A stretch of 64,000 bases of DNA from Streptomyces alboflavus (GCF_000716675.1 NZ_JNXT01000003.1:186001-250000); one strand, 5' to 3'; counted from the first letter of the stretch, positions 31,223 to 39,646 are shown. Notes: generated by a model not told the origin, from the letters alone. Numbers and translations are program-made.

Positions 31223-31729
31223 ATGGCGATGGAGTTCGAGGAGCGGCTGCGGGACCGGGACGCCTGGTCGATCGGCGACGGGTGCTCGGCGGAGCGGGTG
31301 CTCGGCCTGCTCAGCACCAGGACGGTGTTCCTGGTGGTCCGCGAGTGCTTCTACGGGACCAGGAGGTTCGAGGACTTCGTGGCGCGGGTCGGGACCTCCG
31401 CGCCCGCGGTGTCGCGAGCGCTCAAGCAGTTGGAGGCCGCGCGGGTCGTCGCGCGCGTTCCCTATCAGGAGCCGGGCAGGCGGGCCCGCGACGAGTACCG
31501 GCTGACCGAGGCCGGTGAGGATCTGCTGCCGGTGTTCCTGTCGCTGATGCAGTGGGGCGACAGGCATCTGCAGGACGGCCGCCCGCCGCTGTCGTTCGTC
31601 GAGACCGGCACGGGCCGGGCGATGGGCGTCCGTGTGACCGCCGAGCCGGTCCAGGAGGCGACGTCGGACGGCATCGAGATCCGGCTGAACCCCGGCCGAC
31701 GGCGCGGCCGGGGCGTGTCTGACGCTTAG
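31223..31729 (+). CDS. HxlR-family regulator
   Basis: 168 residues from ATG 31223, near-leaderless. Winged HTH of HxlR type: WSIGDGCSAERVLGLLSTRTVF, RRFEDFVARVGTSAPAVSRALKQLEAARVV and YRLTEAGEDLLPVF. A cysteine at GDGCSAE lies where redox- or aldehyde-sensing HxlR proteins have one. Probably represses the divergent SDR/tautomerase genes. Confidence 0.85.
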   Translation: MAMEFEERLRDRDAWSIGDGCSAERVLGLLSTRTVFLVVRECFYGTRRFEDFVARVGTSAPAVSRALKQLEAARVVARVPYQEPGRRARDEYRLTEAGEDLLPVFLSLMQWGDRHLQDGRPPLSFVETGTGRAMGVRVTAEPVQEATSDGIEIRLNPGRRRGRGVSDA

Positions 31730-31773
31730 GCGTGTCTTGTGGATCAGGCCGGGCCCGCGCCACAAGACACGCC
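31729..31773. terminator. Bidirectional terminator, 14-bp perfect stem
   Basis: GGCGTGTCTTGTGG (31729-31742) and CCACAAGACACGCC (31760-31773) pair perfectly around a 17-base loop between the convergent HxlR gene and the small membrane gene. The left arm begins at the last base of the HxlR stop codon. Confidence 0.75.
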
Positions 31774-31781
31774 CTGGTCCC

Positions 31782-32057
31782 TCAGTCCCCGCACATCTCC
31801 CACGGATCCGGCGTCCCGTGGGACAGGACGAGGCCGTAGGACTCGACCAGCTCGCAGTCGTTCTGCTCGGTCCACTGGTAGGCCAGGAGGGACCAGATCC
31901 CGATCGCGATCACCGCCGCGATGCCCGGCCAGCTCCAGCGGGACTGTCCTCCGGGGCCGCCGCCGTCGTTCCGGGGCGGCCCCGGTGGTTCCTTGGGTGG
32001 CTCCCAACCCGGCCCGTCGTATCCGGGTGGCCGCCACCCGCCCTCGTTGTTTGGCAT
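31782..32057 (-). CDS. Small single-helix membrane protein, 91 residues
   Basis: Start ATG 32055-32057 (GTG 32063 also possible; no good ribosome site for either). The N-terminal 40 residues are Pro/Gly-rich and polar, one membrane helix spans about 45-62 (WPGIAAVIAIGIWSLLAYQW), and an acidic tail with two cysteines (DCELVE, EMCGD) follows. No family recognised. Confidence 0.55.
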   Translation of the reverse strand: MPNNEGGWRPPGYDGPGWEPPKEPPGPPRNDGGGPGGQSRWSWPGIAAVIAIGIWSLLAYQWTEQNDCELVESYGLVLSHGTPDPWEMCGD

Positions 32058-32150
32058 GGCCACGATTATCGCTGGGGTGGGCGGGGATGTCCGGCTGTTC
32101 GCGCGGAGCGGGACCGTACGCGTACCCCTGCAAGTGCCGCTGTACGACCG

Positions 32151-33311
32151 TCAGGTGCGGAAGGGCCCGGTGACCTCGTAGGTGATGCCGCCCGACGAAC
32201 TGCCCGACGTGCCGCGCTGGCTGGAGAAGTACAGGCGGGAGCCGTTGGGCGAGAAGGCCGGGCCGGTGATCTCCGAGCCGGACTGGCCGTTGATCCGCAG
32301 GAACGGCGCGACGATGTCGTCCGGGGTGATGACGCAGATCTCCATGGTGCCGCCGTCCTCGGCGACGAACAGGTCGCCGGAGGAGGAGCCGGTGACGTTG
32401 TCGACGCCGGTCAGGGGAGCGGGGCCCGGGTTGACCAGATGGTCGTCGTAGGCCAGTTCGTAGGTGCTGTTCGTGAGGTTGAGCTGCCAGACGCGGTTGT
32501 CGCCCTTGGTGGTGAACCAGACGGTGTCGCCCGCGTAGTGGCAGCCCTCGCCGCCGTTGAACCGCTTGGCGCCGGAGACCTGGTTGCGGGTCGCGGTGGG
32601 GGAGCCGTCCGGGTCGGGCACGTTCGCCCAGGTGAAGGAGCCCGAGGTGCCGGAGCCCGCCACCAGGACCTGCAGGGTGCCTGCGGACAGGTTGCCCCAG
32701 GTGGTCGGCCGGAAGCGGTAGAAGCAGCCGTCGCCCTCGTCCTCGGTGAGGTAGACCGCCTGGCGGCCCGGGTCCGCGGCCGCGGCCTCGTGTTTGAAGC
32801 GGCCCATGGCGTCCCGCCGGGTGGCCGCGTTCACACCCCACGGGTCGGTCTCGTAGACGTAGCCGAGGGACACCTCCTCGCAGGACAGCCAGGTGTTCCA
32901 CGGGGTGGCGCCGCCCGCGCAGTTCTGCCGGGTGCCGGAGAGGACGCGGTGGGCGCCGGTGACGGTGCCCGAGGAGTTGAACTTCACGGCGCCCGCGCCG
33001 CCGCCCGGGTTGATCTCCGAGTTGGAGACGTAGATCCAGCCCGTGCCGTCGGCGAAACACGCGCCGCCGTCGGGGGCGTTGTGCCAGGTGTAGGACGTAC
33101 CGGGGACGACCTGGGTGGAGCGGGCGATGACCCGGCTGGTGAAGCCGCTGGGCAGTCGGATGCCGTTCGCGTCGGCGGCGCCGAGCGCGCCGTACGGGCC
33201 GGGCCCGTTCTGGGCCGGGGCCGCGTAGGCGGCGCCGTGCATCAGGGTGCCGCCGAACGCGGCGGCCGAGCTCCCGATGACGGCTCCGCGCAGGAAGGTA
33301 CGACGTTCCAC
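32151..33311 (-). CDS. Tat-exported DUF839/PhoX-like beta-propeller protein
   Basis: 386 residues from GTG 33309-33311, seven bases after AAGGAG. Twin-arginine signal ERRTFLRGAVIGSSAAAFGG with cleavage near AYA-AP. The mature protein has WNTWLSCEEVSLGYVYETDP, RFKHEAAAADP, YLTEDEGDGCFYRF and FNGGEGCHYAGDTVWFTTKG, the conserved metal/cysteine-bearing strips of the PhoX/DUF839 family (calcium- and iron-dependent phosphatases). Whether the active-site ligands are complete cannot be judged without an alignment. Confidence 0.8.
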   Translation of the reverse strand: MERRTFLRGAVIGSSAAAFGGTLMHGAAYAAPAQNGPGPYGALGAADANGIRLPSGFTSRVIARSTQVVPGTSYTWHNAPDGGACFADGTGWIYVSNSEINPGGGAGAVKFNSSGTVTGAHRVLSGTRQNCAGGATPWNTWLSCEEVSLGYVYETDPWGVNAATRRDAMGRFKHEAAAADPGRQAVYLTEDEGDGCFYRFRPTTWGNLSAGTLQVLVAGSGTSGSFTWANVPDPDGSPTATRNQVSGAKRFNGGEGCHYAGDTVWFTTKGDNRVWQLNLTNSTYELAYDDHLVNPGPAPLTGVDNVTGSSSGDLFVAEDGGTMEICVITPDDIVAPFLRINGQSGSEITGPAFSPNGSRLYFSSQRGTSGSSSGGITYEVTGPFRT

Positions 33312-33519
33312 AACTACTCCTTCGTCGATGAAGGGCGGACAACGCTCTGTTGAGCACCAAGCCGACTGGTCATCGAGGAGAACCTAGAGGTCGCCGTACC
33401 CGGACGATGAGGCCCCCGCAGGCGAACTCTTCCTGGCCGAAGGGTGAGCAGGACCCGGCGGGAAGGGAGTGGGCGGGGCGAGCCGGTGCGGGTCGTGGGC
33501 GACGTGCGGGGGTGCGGCC

Positions 33520-34239
33520 TCAGGCGCCCTCGGCCAGCCGCTCGCGGAGCCACTGCTCGACCTCGCCGACGTGGACCGCCGCCGCGACCCGTGCCGCCTC
33601 CGGGTCCCGGGCGACCAACGCCCGGTGGATGCGGGCGTGTTCGCGGCGGGTGCGCTCGATGGCGCCCTCTTCCTGGTAGCCGCGCCAGACCCGGGTGTGG
33701 AAGGTGCGCGAGGAGAGGCCTTCGAGGACGGCCGCCATGGTGTCGTTGCCCGCGGCTTCGTTGATGGCCCGGTGGAACGCCACGTCGTGGGCGAGGATCT
33801 CCTCGGTGTCGTCGGTGGTGTCCATGGCCCTCAAGTGCCGCTCGACCTCCGCTAGTTGGTCGGCGTCGATGCGGGCGGCGGCCAGTGCGGCCGCGGTGGA
33901 CTCCAACACCTTGCGGAGTTCGAGGAGTTCGACCATCTGTGGCCCCCGGGAGAGGTCGGCGACGACGCCGAAGGACTCCAGGAGGTCGCCGGCGGCGAGC
34001 TGGGTGACGTACACCCCGGACCCGTGCCGCGCCTCCAGGACGCCCATGAAGGTCAGCGCGCGTACGGCCTCGCGCATCGAGCTGCGCGACACTCCGAGCT
34101 GCACGGCCAAGTCCCGCTCGGTGGGCAGTCGTTGGCCCGGGCCGAGCAGCCCGTCGGCGATCATCGCCTTGATCTGGTCGATGGCGCGCTGTGTCACCGT
34201 GCCCTTCGGCGGGGCGGTGCGCACGTCCAGATCTTCCAC
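33520..34239 (-). CDS. FadR-type GntR regulator
   Basis: 239 residues from GTG 34237-34239, six bases after GGAGGAG. N-terminal winged HTH (LPTERDLAVQLGVSRSSMREAVRALTFMGVLEARHGSG) and C-terminal FCD domain with LLELRKVLES, DVAFHRAIN and EHARIHRAL, whose Asp/His residues usually bind metal. It is divergent from the sugar-binding lipoprotein at 34426 and most likely controls it. A longer open frame to 34362 crosses the operator and is not used. Confidence 0.88.
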   Translation of the reverse strand: MEDLDVRTAPPKGTVTQRAIDQIKAMIADGLLGPGQRLPTERDLAVQLGVSRSSMREAVRALTFMGVLEARHGSGVYVTQLAAGDLLESFGVVADLSRGPQMVELLELRKVLESTAAALAAARIDADQLAEVERHLRAMDTTDDTEEILAHDVAFHRAINEAAGNDTMAAVLEGLSSRTFHTRVWRGYQEEGAIERTRREHARIHRALVARDPEAARVAAAVHVGEVEQWLRERLAEGA

Positions 34240-34281
34240 AGCTGCTCCTCCAAGTCCCTTGCGGCCGAGTCTAACCACGAG

Positions 34282-34293
34282 GGTGATCAGACC
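34282..34293. promoter_or_regulatory. FadR-type operator candidate
   Basis: GGT-GATCAG-ACC followed by AATT resembles the ATTGGTxxxACCAAT-type sites used by FadR/PdhR/LldR proteins. It is 43 bp upstream of the GntR start and 133 bp from the binding-protein start. Confidence 0.45.
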
Positions 34294-34425
34294 AATTACC
34301 AGGGCCATGACGAAGATCAGTACCTCTGAGCCATTGACTCCGCCGAGTGATCCGATGAACATTCAGAGCCACCGACGCCGGGATGTCGGAACCCCTCACT
34401 CTCATCACTTGTATGGAGCCGATAC

Positions 34426-35481
34426 GTGGCCAGAACAACCCTCGGGATCAGAGCACGGGCCGTGCGTGTGGCGGCAGTCGGCGCCAGCGCCACCCTGATG
34501 CTCTCGGCCTGTGGCAGCACGGACGACAATGCCGGATCCGGTGGCGGGGGCGGTGGGGAGGGCAAGGTCGGTGTGATCCTGCCGCTGCTGACCTCGCCGT
34601 TCTGGCAGTCGTACAACGACTACGTGCCGAAGATGGCGAAGTCCGAGGACGTCGACGCGTTGAAGACCGTCAACTCCAACAGCGACCCGGCGCAGCAGAT
34701 CACGGACATCAACAACCAGCTCAACCAGGGGGTGAAGGGTCTGGTCGTCGCGCCGATCGACAGTGCCGCGATATCCGCGGGGCTCGACCAGGCGGAGCGC
34801 AAGGGCGTGCCCGTGGTCGCGGTCGACGTGGCGCCGGAGAAGGGCAAGGTCGCGATGGTCGTGCGCGCGAACAACGTCGCGTACGGACAGAAGGCCTGTG
34901 ACTACCTCGGCGACGAGATCAAGAGCGGGAAGGTCGTCCAGATCATGGGCGATCTCGCGTCGGTGAACGGCCGGGACCGGTCCAAGGCCTTCCGCCAGTG
35001 CATGAAGGAGAAGTACCCGAAGGTCAAGGTCCTGGAGATCCCCGCGAAGTGGGAGTCGGACACGGCCGCGTCCAAGCTGGACACCCTGCTCAACTCGAAC
35101 CCGGACATCGAGGGCATCTACATGCAGGCGGGCGGCGTCTATCTCGCGCCCACCCTCCAGACCCTCAAGGCGAAGGGCATGCTGAAGCAGGCGGGGGCGA
35201 AGGGGCACATCACGATCGTGTCGAACGACGGGATCCCGCAGGAGTTCGAGGCCATCCGCAAGGGTCAGATCGACGCGACCGTCTCGCAGCCCGCCGACGC
35301 GTACGCGAAGTACGGCATGTTCTACATCAAGGCCGCGATGAACGGGGAGAAGTTCAAGCCCGGGCCCACCGACCACGGCTCGACCATCGTCCGGCTGCCC
35401 AACGGCATGCTCGAGGACCAGCTGTCCGCGCCTCTGGTGACCAAGGAGAACGTGGGGCTGTTCCACGACAGCGATGACTAG
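34426..35481 (+). CDS. Sugar-binding lipoprotein of an ABC importer (periplasmic-binding type I)
   Basis: 351 residues from GTG 34426, seven bases after GGAG. Lipobox LMLSACGS with Cys at about 28, then a Gly-rich tether and the Peripla_BP_4 fold: KVGVILPLLTSPFWQSYNDY, GLVVAPIDSAA, VVAVDVAP, RANNVAYGQ, DIEGIYMQAGG and VSNDGIPQEFEAIRKGQIDATV. Close to ribose/xylose/inositol-type proteins. No ATPase or permease gene follows, so it is an orphan here; it may serve a transporter encoded elsewhere or act as a sensor. Divergent from the FadR-type regulator. Confidence 0.88.
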   Translation: MARTTLGIRARAVRVAAVGASATLMLSACGSTDDNAGSGGGGGGEGKVGVILPLLTSPFWQSYNDYVPKMAKSEDVDALKTVNSNSDPAQQITDINNQLNQGVKGLVVAPIDSAAISAGLDQAERKGVPVVAVDVAPEKGKVAMVVRANNVAYGQKACDYLGDEIKSGKVVQIMGDLASVNGRDRSKAFRQCMKEKYPKVKVLEIPAKWESDTAASKLDTLLNSNPDIEGIYMQAGGVYLAPTLQTLKAKGMLKQAGAKGHITIVSNDGIPQEFEAIRKGQIDATVSQPADAYAKYGMFYIKAAMNGEKFKPGPTDHGSTIVRLPNGMLEDQLSAPLVTKENVGLFHDSDD

Positions 35482-35613
35482 TGAGCGCTGAGCGCTGAGC
35501 AGTGAGCAGTGCGCGGTGACGCCACTCCTGTTTTCTGTTATCCCGCCCCCGCCCTCGGGTCTCCCAGGTGTCGGACGGAAAATGCGGGGGACAGGGAAAG
35601 GACGTGGGCGGCT

Positions 35614-37524
35614 GTGACAGCGACTGAGGAGCACCTTGCCGCGGTGGTCGAGGCGGCGCGGCAAGGTGCCCTGTGGGCGCAGGACGAGCTGGTCACCGAG
35701 TATCTGCCGCTGGTGTACAACATCGTGGGCCGGGCGCTGAACGGGCACGCGGACGTCGACGACGTGGTGCAGGAGACGATGATCCGCGCGCTCGGCGCGC
35801 TCGGCTCGCTCCAGGACCCGCGCAGCTTCCGGTCCTGGCTGGTGGCCATCGCGATGAACCAGATCCGCGGGCACTGGCACAAGCAGCGGGCCGCACCCAC
35901 CGGCTCCGGGCTCCAGGACGCGTACGACGTGGCCGATCCCGGCGCCGACTTCGTGGACCTGACCATCCTGCGCCTGGGTCTCGAGGGGCAGCGACGGGAG
36001 GCGGCCGAAGCCACCCGCTGGCTCGACACCGACGACCGCGCGCTCCTTTCGCTGTGGTGGCTGGAGGCGGCCGGGGAGCTGAGCCGCAGCGACGTGGCCA
36101 CCGCCATGTGTCTGTCGCCGCAGCACACGGCGGTGCGGGTGCAGCGCATGAAGGCGCAGCTTGAGACCGCTCGCCTGGTCGTACGGGCGCTGTCCGCGCA
36201 GCCGTCGTGCGCCGGGCTCGCCTCGGTGCTCGGCGCGTGGGACGGGCAGCCGTCCGGGCTCTGGCGCAAGCGGATCGCCCGGCATGTACGGGATTGCACG
36301 GCCTGCTCCGGGTACGAGGCGGGGCTGGTGCCGGCCGAGGGGCTGCTGGTCGGCCTCGGTCTGGTGCCGGTGGCGCTGGCCGGGCTCGCGGGGCTTGCCG
36401 CGCTGGGGCGGGGTGGCGGGTCGGGGGCGGGCCTCGGTCACGCCGCGGATGCCGCGTACGGTGCGGATCTGGGTCCTGGCTCGGAGTTCGCCGAAGGGGC
36501 CGACTGGGCCCATGGCTCGGATTTCGCCCAGGGGGCCGACTGGGCCCATGGCCCGGATTTCGCCCAGGGGTACGACCGGGCCCATGGCTCCGATTTCGCT
36601 CACGGCACGGACGTGGGCCAGGGGCCGGGATCGGCCCACGGCTCCGACTCCGCCCCGGCCGGACACGACGGCTTCGCGGGCGGACCCCTCGGCCCGGACG
36701 CCCGCCTGGACCACGTCCCCCCGTCGCCCGGCACCCCCGCCGGTGACGCCTCCGTCCTCGCCACCGTGGGCGACGCCCCGCCCCCCGGCCGCCGCAGCCA
36801 CCGCCGCCCGGGCCGCATAGCCGAGCGGCGGCGCGCCACCGTGCTCGCGGCCGCCGCCGCCGTACTCGTCACCGGAGGCACGATGGCGGGCCTGAACCTG
36901 CTGCCGGGCGACGCGGAGGACGACAAGTCGACCTCCGCGGCCGACGCGCCGCCCGAGACGTCCGCCGCCCCCGACGACTCGCCCTCGCCCACCGCCTCGC
37001 CCTCGCCGTCGCGCAAGCCGAAGGCGAAGCCCAGCAAGTCGGCCGCGCCCGAGCCCAAGCCCTCGCGCACGAAGAAGCCCGCCCCGAAGCCGACCAGGAC
37101 CGAGACGCCGAAGCCCCGGCCCACCGCGCCGACCGCACCCACGGCCGCCCCCGCGAACACCACGGCAGGGAAGGTCCTGGCCATCGTCAACGACGAGCGG
37201 GCCAAGGCCGGTTGCCGTCCCGTGAAGCTCGACGACCGGCTCTCCCGCGCCGCCCAGCTCCACAGCGAGGACATGTCCGAGAACGGCTACTTCGACCACA
37301 CCAGCCAGGACGGCCGCTCCTTCGCCGACCGGGCCACGGCCCAGGGCTACCCCTCGCCCGGCGCCGAGAACATCGCCCGCGGCCAGAGCTCCCCGGACTC
37401 CGTCATGCAGACGTGGATGAACTCCCAGGGCCACCGCGAGAACATCCTCAACTGCGACCTGACCACCATGGGCGTCGGCGTGGTCGAGAAGGACTGGACG
37501 TGGACGCAGGTGTTCGGAAGGTAG
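35614..37524 (+). CDS. ECF-like sigma factor fused to a transmembrane helix and extracellular CAP/SCP domain
   Basis: 636 residues from GTG 35614. Sigma region 2 (about 15-85, DELVTEYLPLVYNIVGRAL, DVDDVVQETMIRAL) and region 4 (about 125-180, SRSDVATAMCLSPQHTAVRVQRMK) form a complete ECF core. A CxxC pair (DCTACSG, about 228) follows, as in zinc anti-sigma-like segments. Then come Gly/Asp-rich repeats (about 290-345), a basic stretch, one membrane helix (about 405-430), a long Pro/Lys linker and a CAP domain (about 516-636) with NDERAKAGCRPVKLDD, HSEDMSENGYFDHTSQDG, GAENIARGQ and GHRENILNCDLTTMGVGV. It could be a membrane-tethered sigma factor that senses the cell surface. Confidence 0.85.
   Translation: MTATEEHLAAVVEAARQGALWAQDELVTEYLPLVYNIVGRALNGHADVDDVVQETMIRALGALGSLQDPRSFRSWLVAIAMNQIRGHWHKQRAAPTGSGLQDAYDVADPGADFVDLTILRLGLEGQRREAAEATRWLDTDDRALLSLWWLEAAGELSRSDVATAMCLSPQHTAVRVQRMKAQLETARLVVRALSAQPSCAGLASVLGAWDGQPSGLWRKRIARHVRDCTACSGYEAGLVPAEGLLVGLGLVPVALAGLAGLAALGRGGGSGAGLGHAADAAYGADLGPGSEFAEGADWAHGSDFAQGADWAHGPDFAQGYDRAHGSDFAHGTDVGQGPGSAHGSDSAPAGHDGFAGGPLGPDARLDHVPPSPGTPAGDASVLATVGDAPPPGRRSHRRPGRIAERRRATVLAAAAAVLVTGGTMAGLNLLPGDAEDDKSTSAADAPPETSAAPDDSPSPTASPSPSRKPKAKPSKSAAPEPKPSRTKKPAPKPTRTETPKPRPTAPTAPTAAPANTTAGKVLAIVNDERAKAGCRPVKLDDRLSRAAQLHSEDMSENGYFDHTSQDGRSFADRATAQGYPSPGAENIARGQSSPDSVMQTWMNSQGHRENILNCDLTTMGVGVVEKDWTWTQVFGR
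36484..36650 (+). repeat. 36-bp coding repeats in the sigma/CAP fusion gene
   Basis: About three copies of a 36-bp unit encoding GADWAHGSDFAQ, the third degenerate (GYDRAHGSDFAH), followed by shorter HGSDS-type remnants. They encode an extended, acidic, Gly-rich spacer on the cytoplasmic side of the membrane helix. Confidence 0.8.
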
Positions 37525-37539
37525 CCGGGGTCCGGTGCC

Positions 37540-37720
37540 CGCCGCGAAGCCCGGCCCGAACGTGGTCCGAAGCCCGGCCCGAAGCCCGGCCCGAAGCCCG
37601 GCCCGAAGCCCGGCCCGAAGCCCGGCTCGTACGCGGCCTGAAGCCTGGCCCGAAGCCCGGCCTGAAGCCCGGCCTGAAGCCCGGCCCGAAGCGCGGCCCG
37701 AAGACCGCGCAGAACCCCGG
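37540..37720. repeat. 12-bp non-coding minisatellite
   Basis: About 12 to 14 copies of CCCGAAGCCCGG and variants (GAAGCCCGGCCC phase; some CCTGAAGCCCGG) fill the 230-bp gap between the sigma/CAP stop and the lipoprotein gene. Five copies around 37570-37625 are identical. No stop-free gene of known type is encoded. It is probably produced by slippage; the repeats can also fold as a long series of GGGC/GCCC hairpins. Confidence 0.85.
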
Positions 37721-37754
37721 ACGCCCGGCCCCCTCGCCCGGCAGGATGGACGCC

Positions 37755-38177
37755 ATGCCGAGACTCCGGACCGCCGCGCCCGCCCTCCTCCTCGCCGCCT
37801 TGCTGCTGGGCTGCGACTCCGCCTCGGACGAGCCGGAGGGCCTGGCGAAGGTCCTGGACACCTGTGAGGCCAGGACCGCCGACTCCCTCAAGGCCTTCAC
37901 CGACAAACTGAAGGCGGACCAGTTCTTCGACCTCTCGGCCGACGGCGACACGCTCCGCGTCGTCACGCCCGCGCCCATGAGCAACGCGGTGACCAGGTCC
38001 GAGGCGCTCAACGCCGCGCAGTGCGTGTTCCGCGAGGCGGGGGCGGACCCGCGCCTGGCCGAGCAGCTCGGTGTGCCCGCGACCGGTGAGCAGCGGGCCA
38101 GGTGGAAGGGATACGCGGGGACGTGGGAGTCGGACGACCAGCGCGGGTACCGGGCGCGCGTGGTGGCCGAACACTGA
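37755..38177 (+). CDS. Small lipoprotein, 140 residues
   Basis: ATG 37755 (ATG 37746 three codons earlier is possible) after an AGGA-type site. Signal ends in a lipobox ALLLAALLLGC with Cys at about 20. The mature domain has a second and third cysteine (DTCEART, AQCVFRE) and a C-terminal WESDDQRGYRARVV. No family recognised. It follows the sigma/CAP gene across the minisatellite and may share its expression. Confidence 0.7.
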   Translation: MPRLRTAAPALLLAALLLGCDSASDEPEGLAKVLDTCEARTADSLKAFTDKLKADQFFDLSADGDTLRVVTPAPMSNAVTRSEALNAAQCVFREAGADPRLAEQLGVPATGEQRARWKGYAGTWESDDQRGYRARVVAEH

Positions 38178-38274
38178 GTGGTCGGACTCCTGTGTCCCGG
38201 TGCGGCTCCGGCCTCAACTGCGCAGCGGAAGCCGCGGGGCGGCCTGTCAGAGGGGGCAAGTAGCCTCGGGCGCC

Positions 38275-38748
38275 ATGGGAATTGAGATCAACGCAGTGGC
38301 GAGTTACCCGATCAACGACGAGGTGGAGAGGGTGCTCGGGTTGGCCGAGGCGGTCGGCGAGCCTGTCACCGTCACGTTCGTGTGGGAGGGGAGCGACAAG
38401 GGGGAGCGCTCGGTGCTGGTGCCCGCGGCCACGCTGGCGCTCTGGGAGCACTGGGCGCCGACCGCCTACCCCGCGAGTGAAGCGGGGGAGGAGCACGGGC
38501 CTGCGGCGGAAGGGCCGGAGCTGGCTCACCCGGTCGCATACGGCGCGTTCACGCTCTTCCGCCGTCGCGCGGGAGGGCGCACCGCGGTCGCGCGCGACGG
38601 CGTGGTGGTCGCCGAGCTGCTGAACCCCGACGAGGCGCACTGGCTTCAGGAGAAGGCCAGGAACGTCCGCCAAGGGTTCATGGACCCCAAGCAGAAGGCG
38701 GCGTTCGAGGAGTTCCTTGCCCGGCAGGCGCCCGTGGGCGAGCAGTGA
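38275..38748 (+). CDS. Hypothetical protein, 157 residues
   Basis: ATG 38275. Soluble, mixed alpha/beta, beginning MGIEINAVASYPINDEVERV and ending in a helical LQEKARNVRQGFMDPKQKAA tail. No signal peptide or recognised motif. The ribosome site is poor (GGGGCAAG far upstream). Function unknown. Confidence 0.55.
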   Translation: MGIEINAVASYPINDEVERVLGLAEAVGEPVTVTFVWEGSDKGERSVLVPAATLALWEHWAPTAYPASEAGEEHGPAAEGPELAHPVAYGAFTLFRRRAGGRTAVARDGVVVAELLNPDEAHWLQEKARNVRQGFMDPKQKAAFEEFLARQAPVGEQ

Positions 38749-38784
38749 CGCGCCGACCACCTCCTCCCCGCCCAAAGATATTCC

Positions 38785-38814
38785 TTGACACGAATATTCG
38801 TCTAGGTGAATACT
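38785..38814 (+). promoter_or_regulatory. Leaderless promoter with ArsR palindrome
   Basis: TTGACA (38785-38790) as -35 and AATACT (38809-38814) as -10 are 18 bp apart, and the -10 lies only seven bases before ATG 38822, so the transcript should start at or next to the start codon. A perfect palindrome ACGAATATTCGT (38790-38801) overlaps the -35 edge and is a natural operator for the ArsR domain of the encoded protein. Confidence 0.65.
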
Positions 38815-38821
38815 GCTGTCC

Positions 38822-39646
38822 ATGGACGCAGACGCACTCCTCACCGCACTGGCCGACCCGGCCCGCTGGCGGCTCGTGGCCCTCCTGGCCGAGCGGCCCC
38901 GCCCGGTCGGCGTCCTCGCGCAGCTCGCCGGGGCGCGTCAACCGCAGACGACCAAGCACCTGCAGCACCTGGAGCGCGCGGGCGTCGTCACCTCGCAGCG
39001 CACGGGCCAGCGCCGCATCTACGCCCTGAAGTCCACCCCTCTGCGGGACCTCGCGGCCGTGCTCGGCGGGCTCGCCGACACCGCGGACCAGGCCGGCGGC
39101 CCGCGCGAGACGTACGACCGGTACGGACGGAGCCTCGACACGGAGCGCGGCGCCGCGGAGCAGCCGGGGTGGGCCGACGGCCGCACGTTCGACTTCCACC
39201 GGACCCTGGCCGGGAGCCCCGACCTGGTCTGGCGCCACCTGACCGAGCCGCCCCTGCTCACCCGGTGGTGGACGCCCGACGACCTGCGCGTCTCCGAGCT
39301 CGTCTTCGAGGCGCGCCCGGAAGGCCGGATCGTCCTGCAGTACCGCGACACCGACGACGCCGACGGCTCCGACCAGGTCGCGGGGCACGGCGAGGGAGTC
39401 GTCCTCGACGTACGCCCCGGCGAACGCCTCGCCTACCGCCTCTCCCCGCACCTTCCCGACGGCAGCCCCGCCTTCACCGCCCACGTCGACTTCGACCTCC
39501 GGCCCACCGGCACCGGCACGGACCTCGACGTCCAGTACCGGATCACCGGCAGCACGGTCGACTCCGCGGACTTCATCGCGGGCATCGAGATCGGCTTCGG
39601 CCAGAGCCTCGACAAGCTCGCCGCCGCCGTCCGCACACCCCGGTGA
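38822..39646 (+). CDS. ArsR HTH fused to an AHSA1/SRPBCC domain
   Basis: 274 residues from ATG 38822. Residues about 1-90 are an ArsR winged HTH (LLTALADPARWRLVALLAE, RQPQTTKHLQHLERAGVV). Residues about 118-270 are an AHSA1-like START fold with FDFHRTLAGSPDLVWRHLTEP, LTRWWTPDD and a closing helix FGQSLDKLAAAV. The two are usually separate, adjacent genes; here they are one protein, which may let the hydrophobic pocket of the second domain switch DNA binding. Followed by a repeat-filled gap and a RibD-like reductase. Confidence 0.85.
   Translation: MDADALLTALADPARWRLVALLAERPRPVGVLAQLAGARQPQTTKHLQHLERAGVVTSQRTGQRRIYALKSTPLRDLAAVLGGLADTADQAGGPRETYDRYGRSLDTERGAAEQPGWADGRTFDFHRTLAGSPDLVWRHLTEPPLLTRWWTPDDLRVSELVFEARPEGRIVLQYRDTDDADGSDQVAGHGEGVVLDVRPGERLAYRLSPHLPDGSPAFTAHVDFDLRPTGTGTDLDVQYRITGSTVDSADFIAGIEIGFGQSLDKLAAAVRTPR

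Noticed and set aside
34240..34362. In-frame N-terminal extension of the GntR gene encoding a membrane-helix-like stretch (EVLIFVMALVIGLITLVV)
   Set aside because: GTG 34239 has an ideal GGAGGAG site, the extension lacks one, is AT-richer than coding DNA here, and covers the GGT-n6-ACC operator; the hydrophobicity is most likely a by-product of promoter composition.
34405..37434. 1009-codon minus-strand frame opposite the binding protein and sigma/CAP fusion
   Set aside because: Shadow frame: low-complexity Gly/Arg/Val/Leu product with no recognisable motif; the plus-strand genes explain the sequence.
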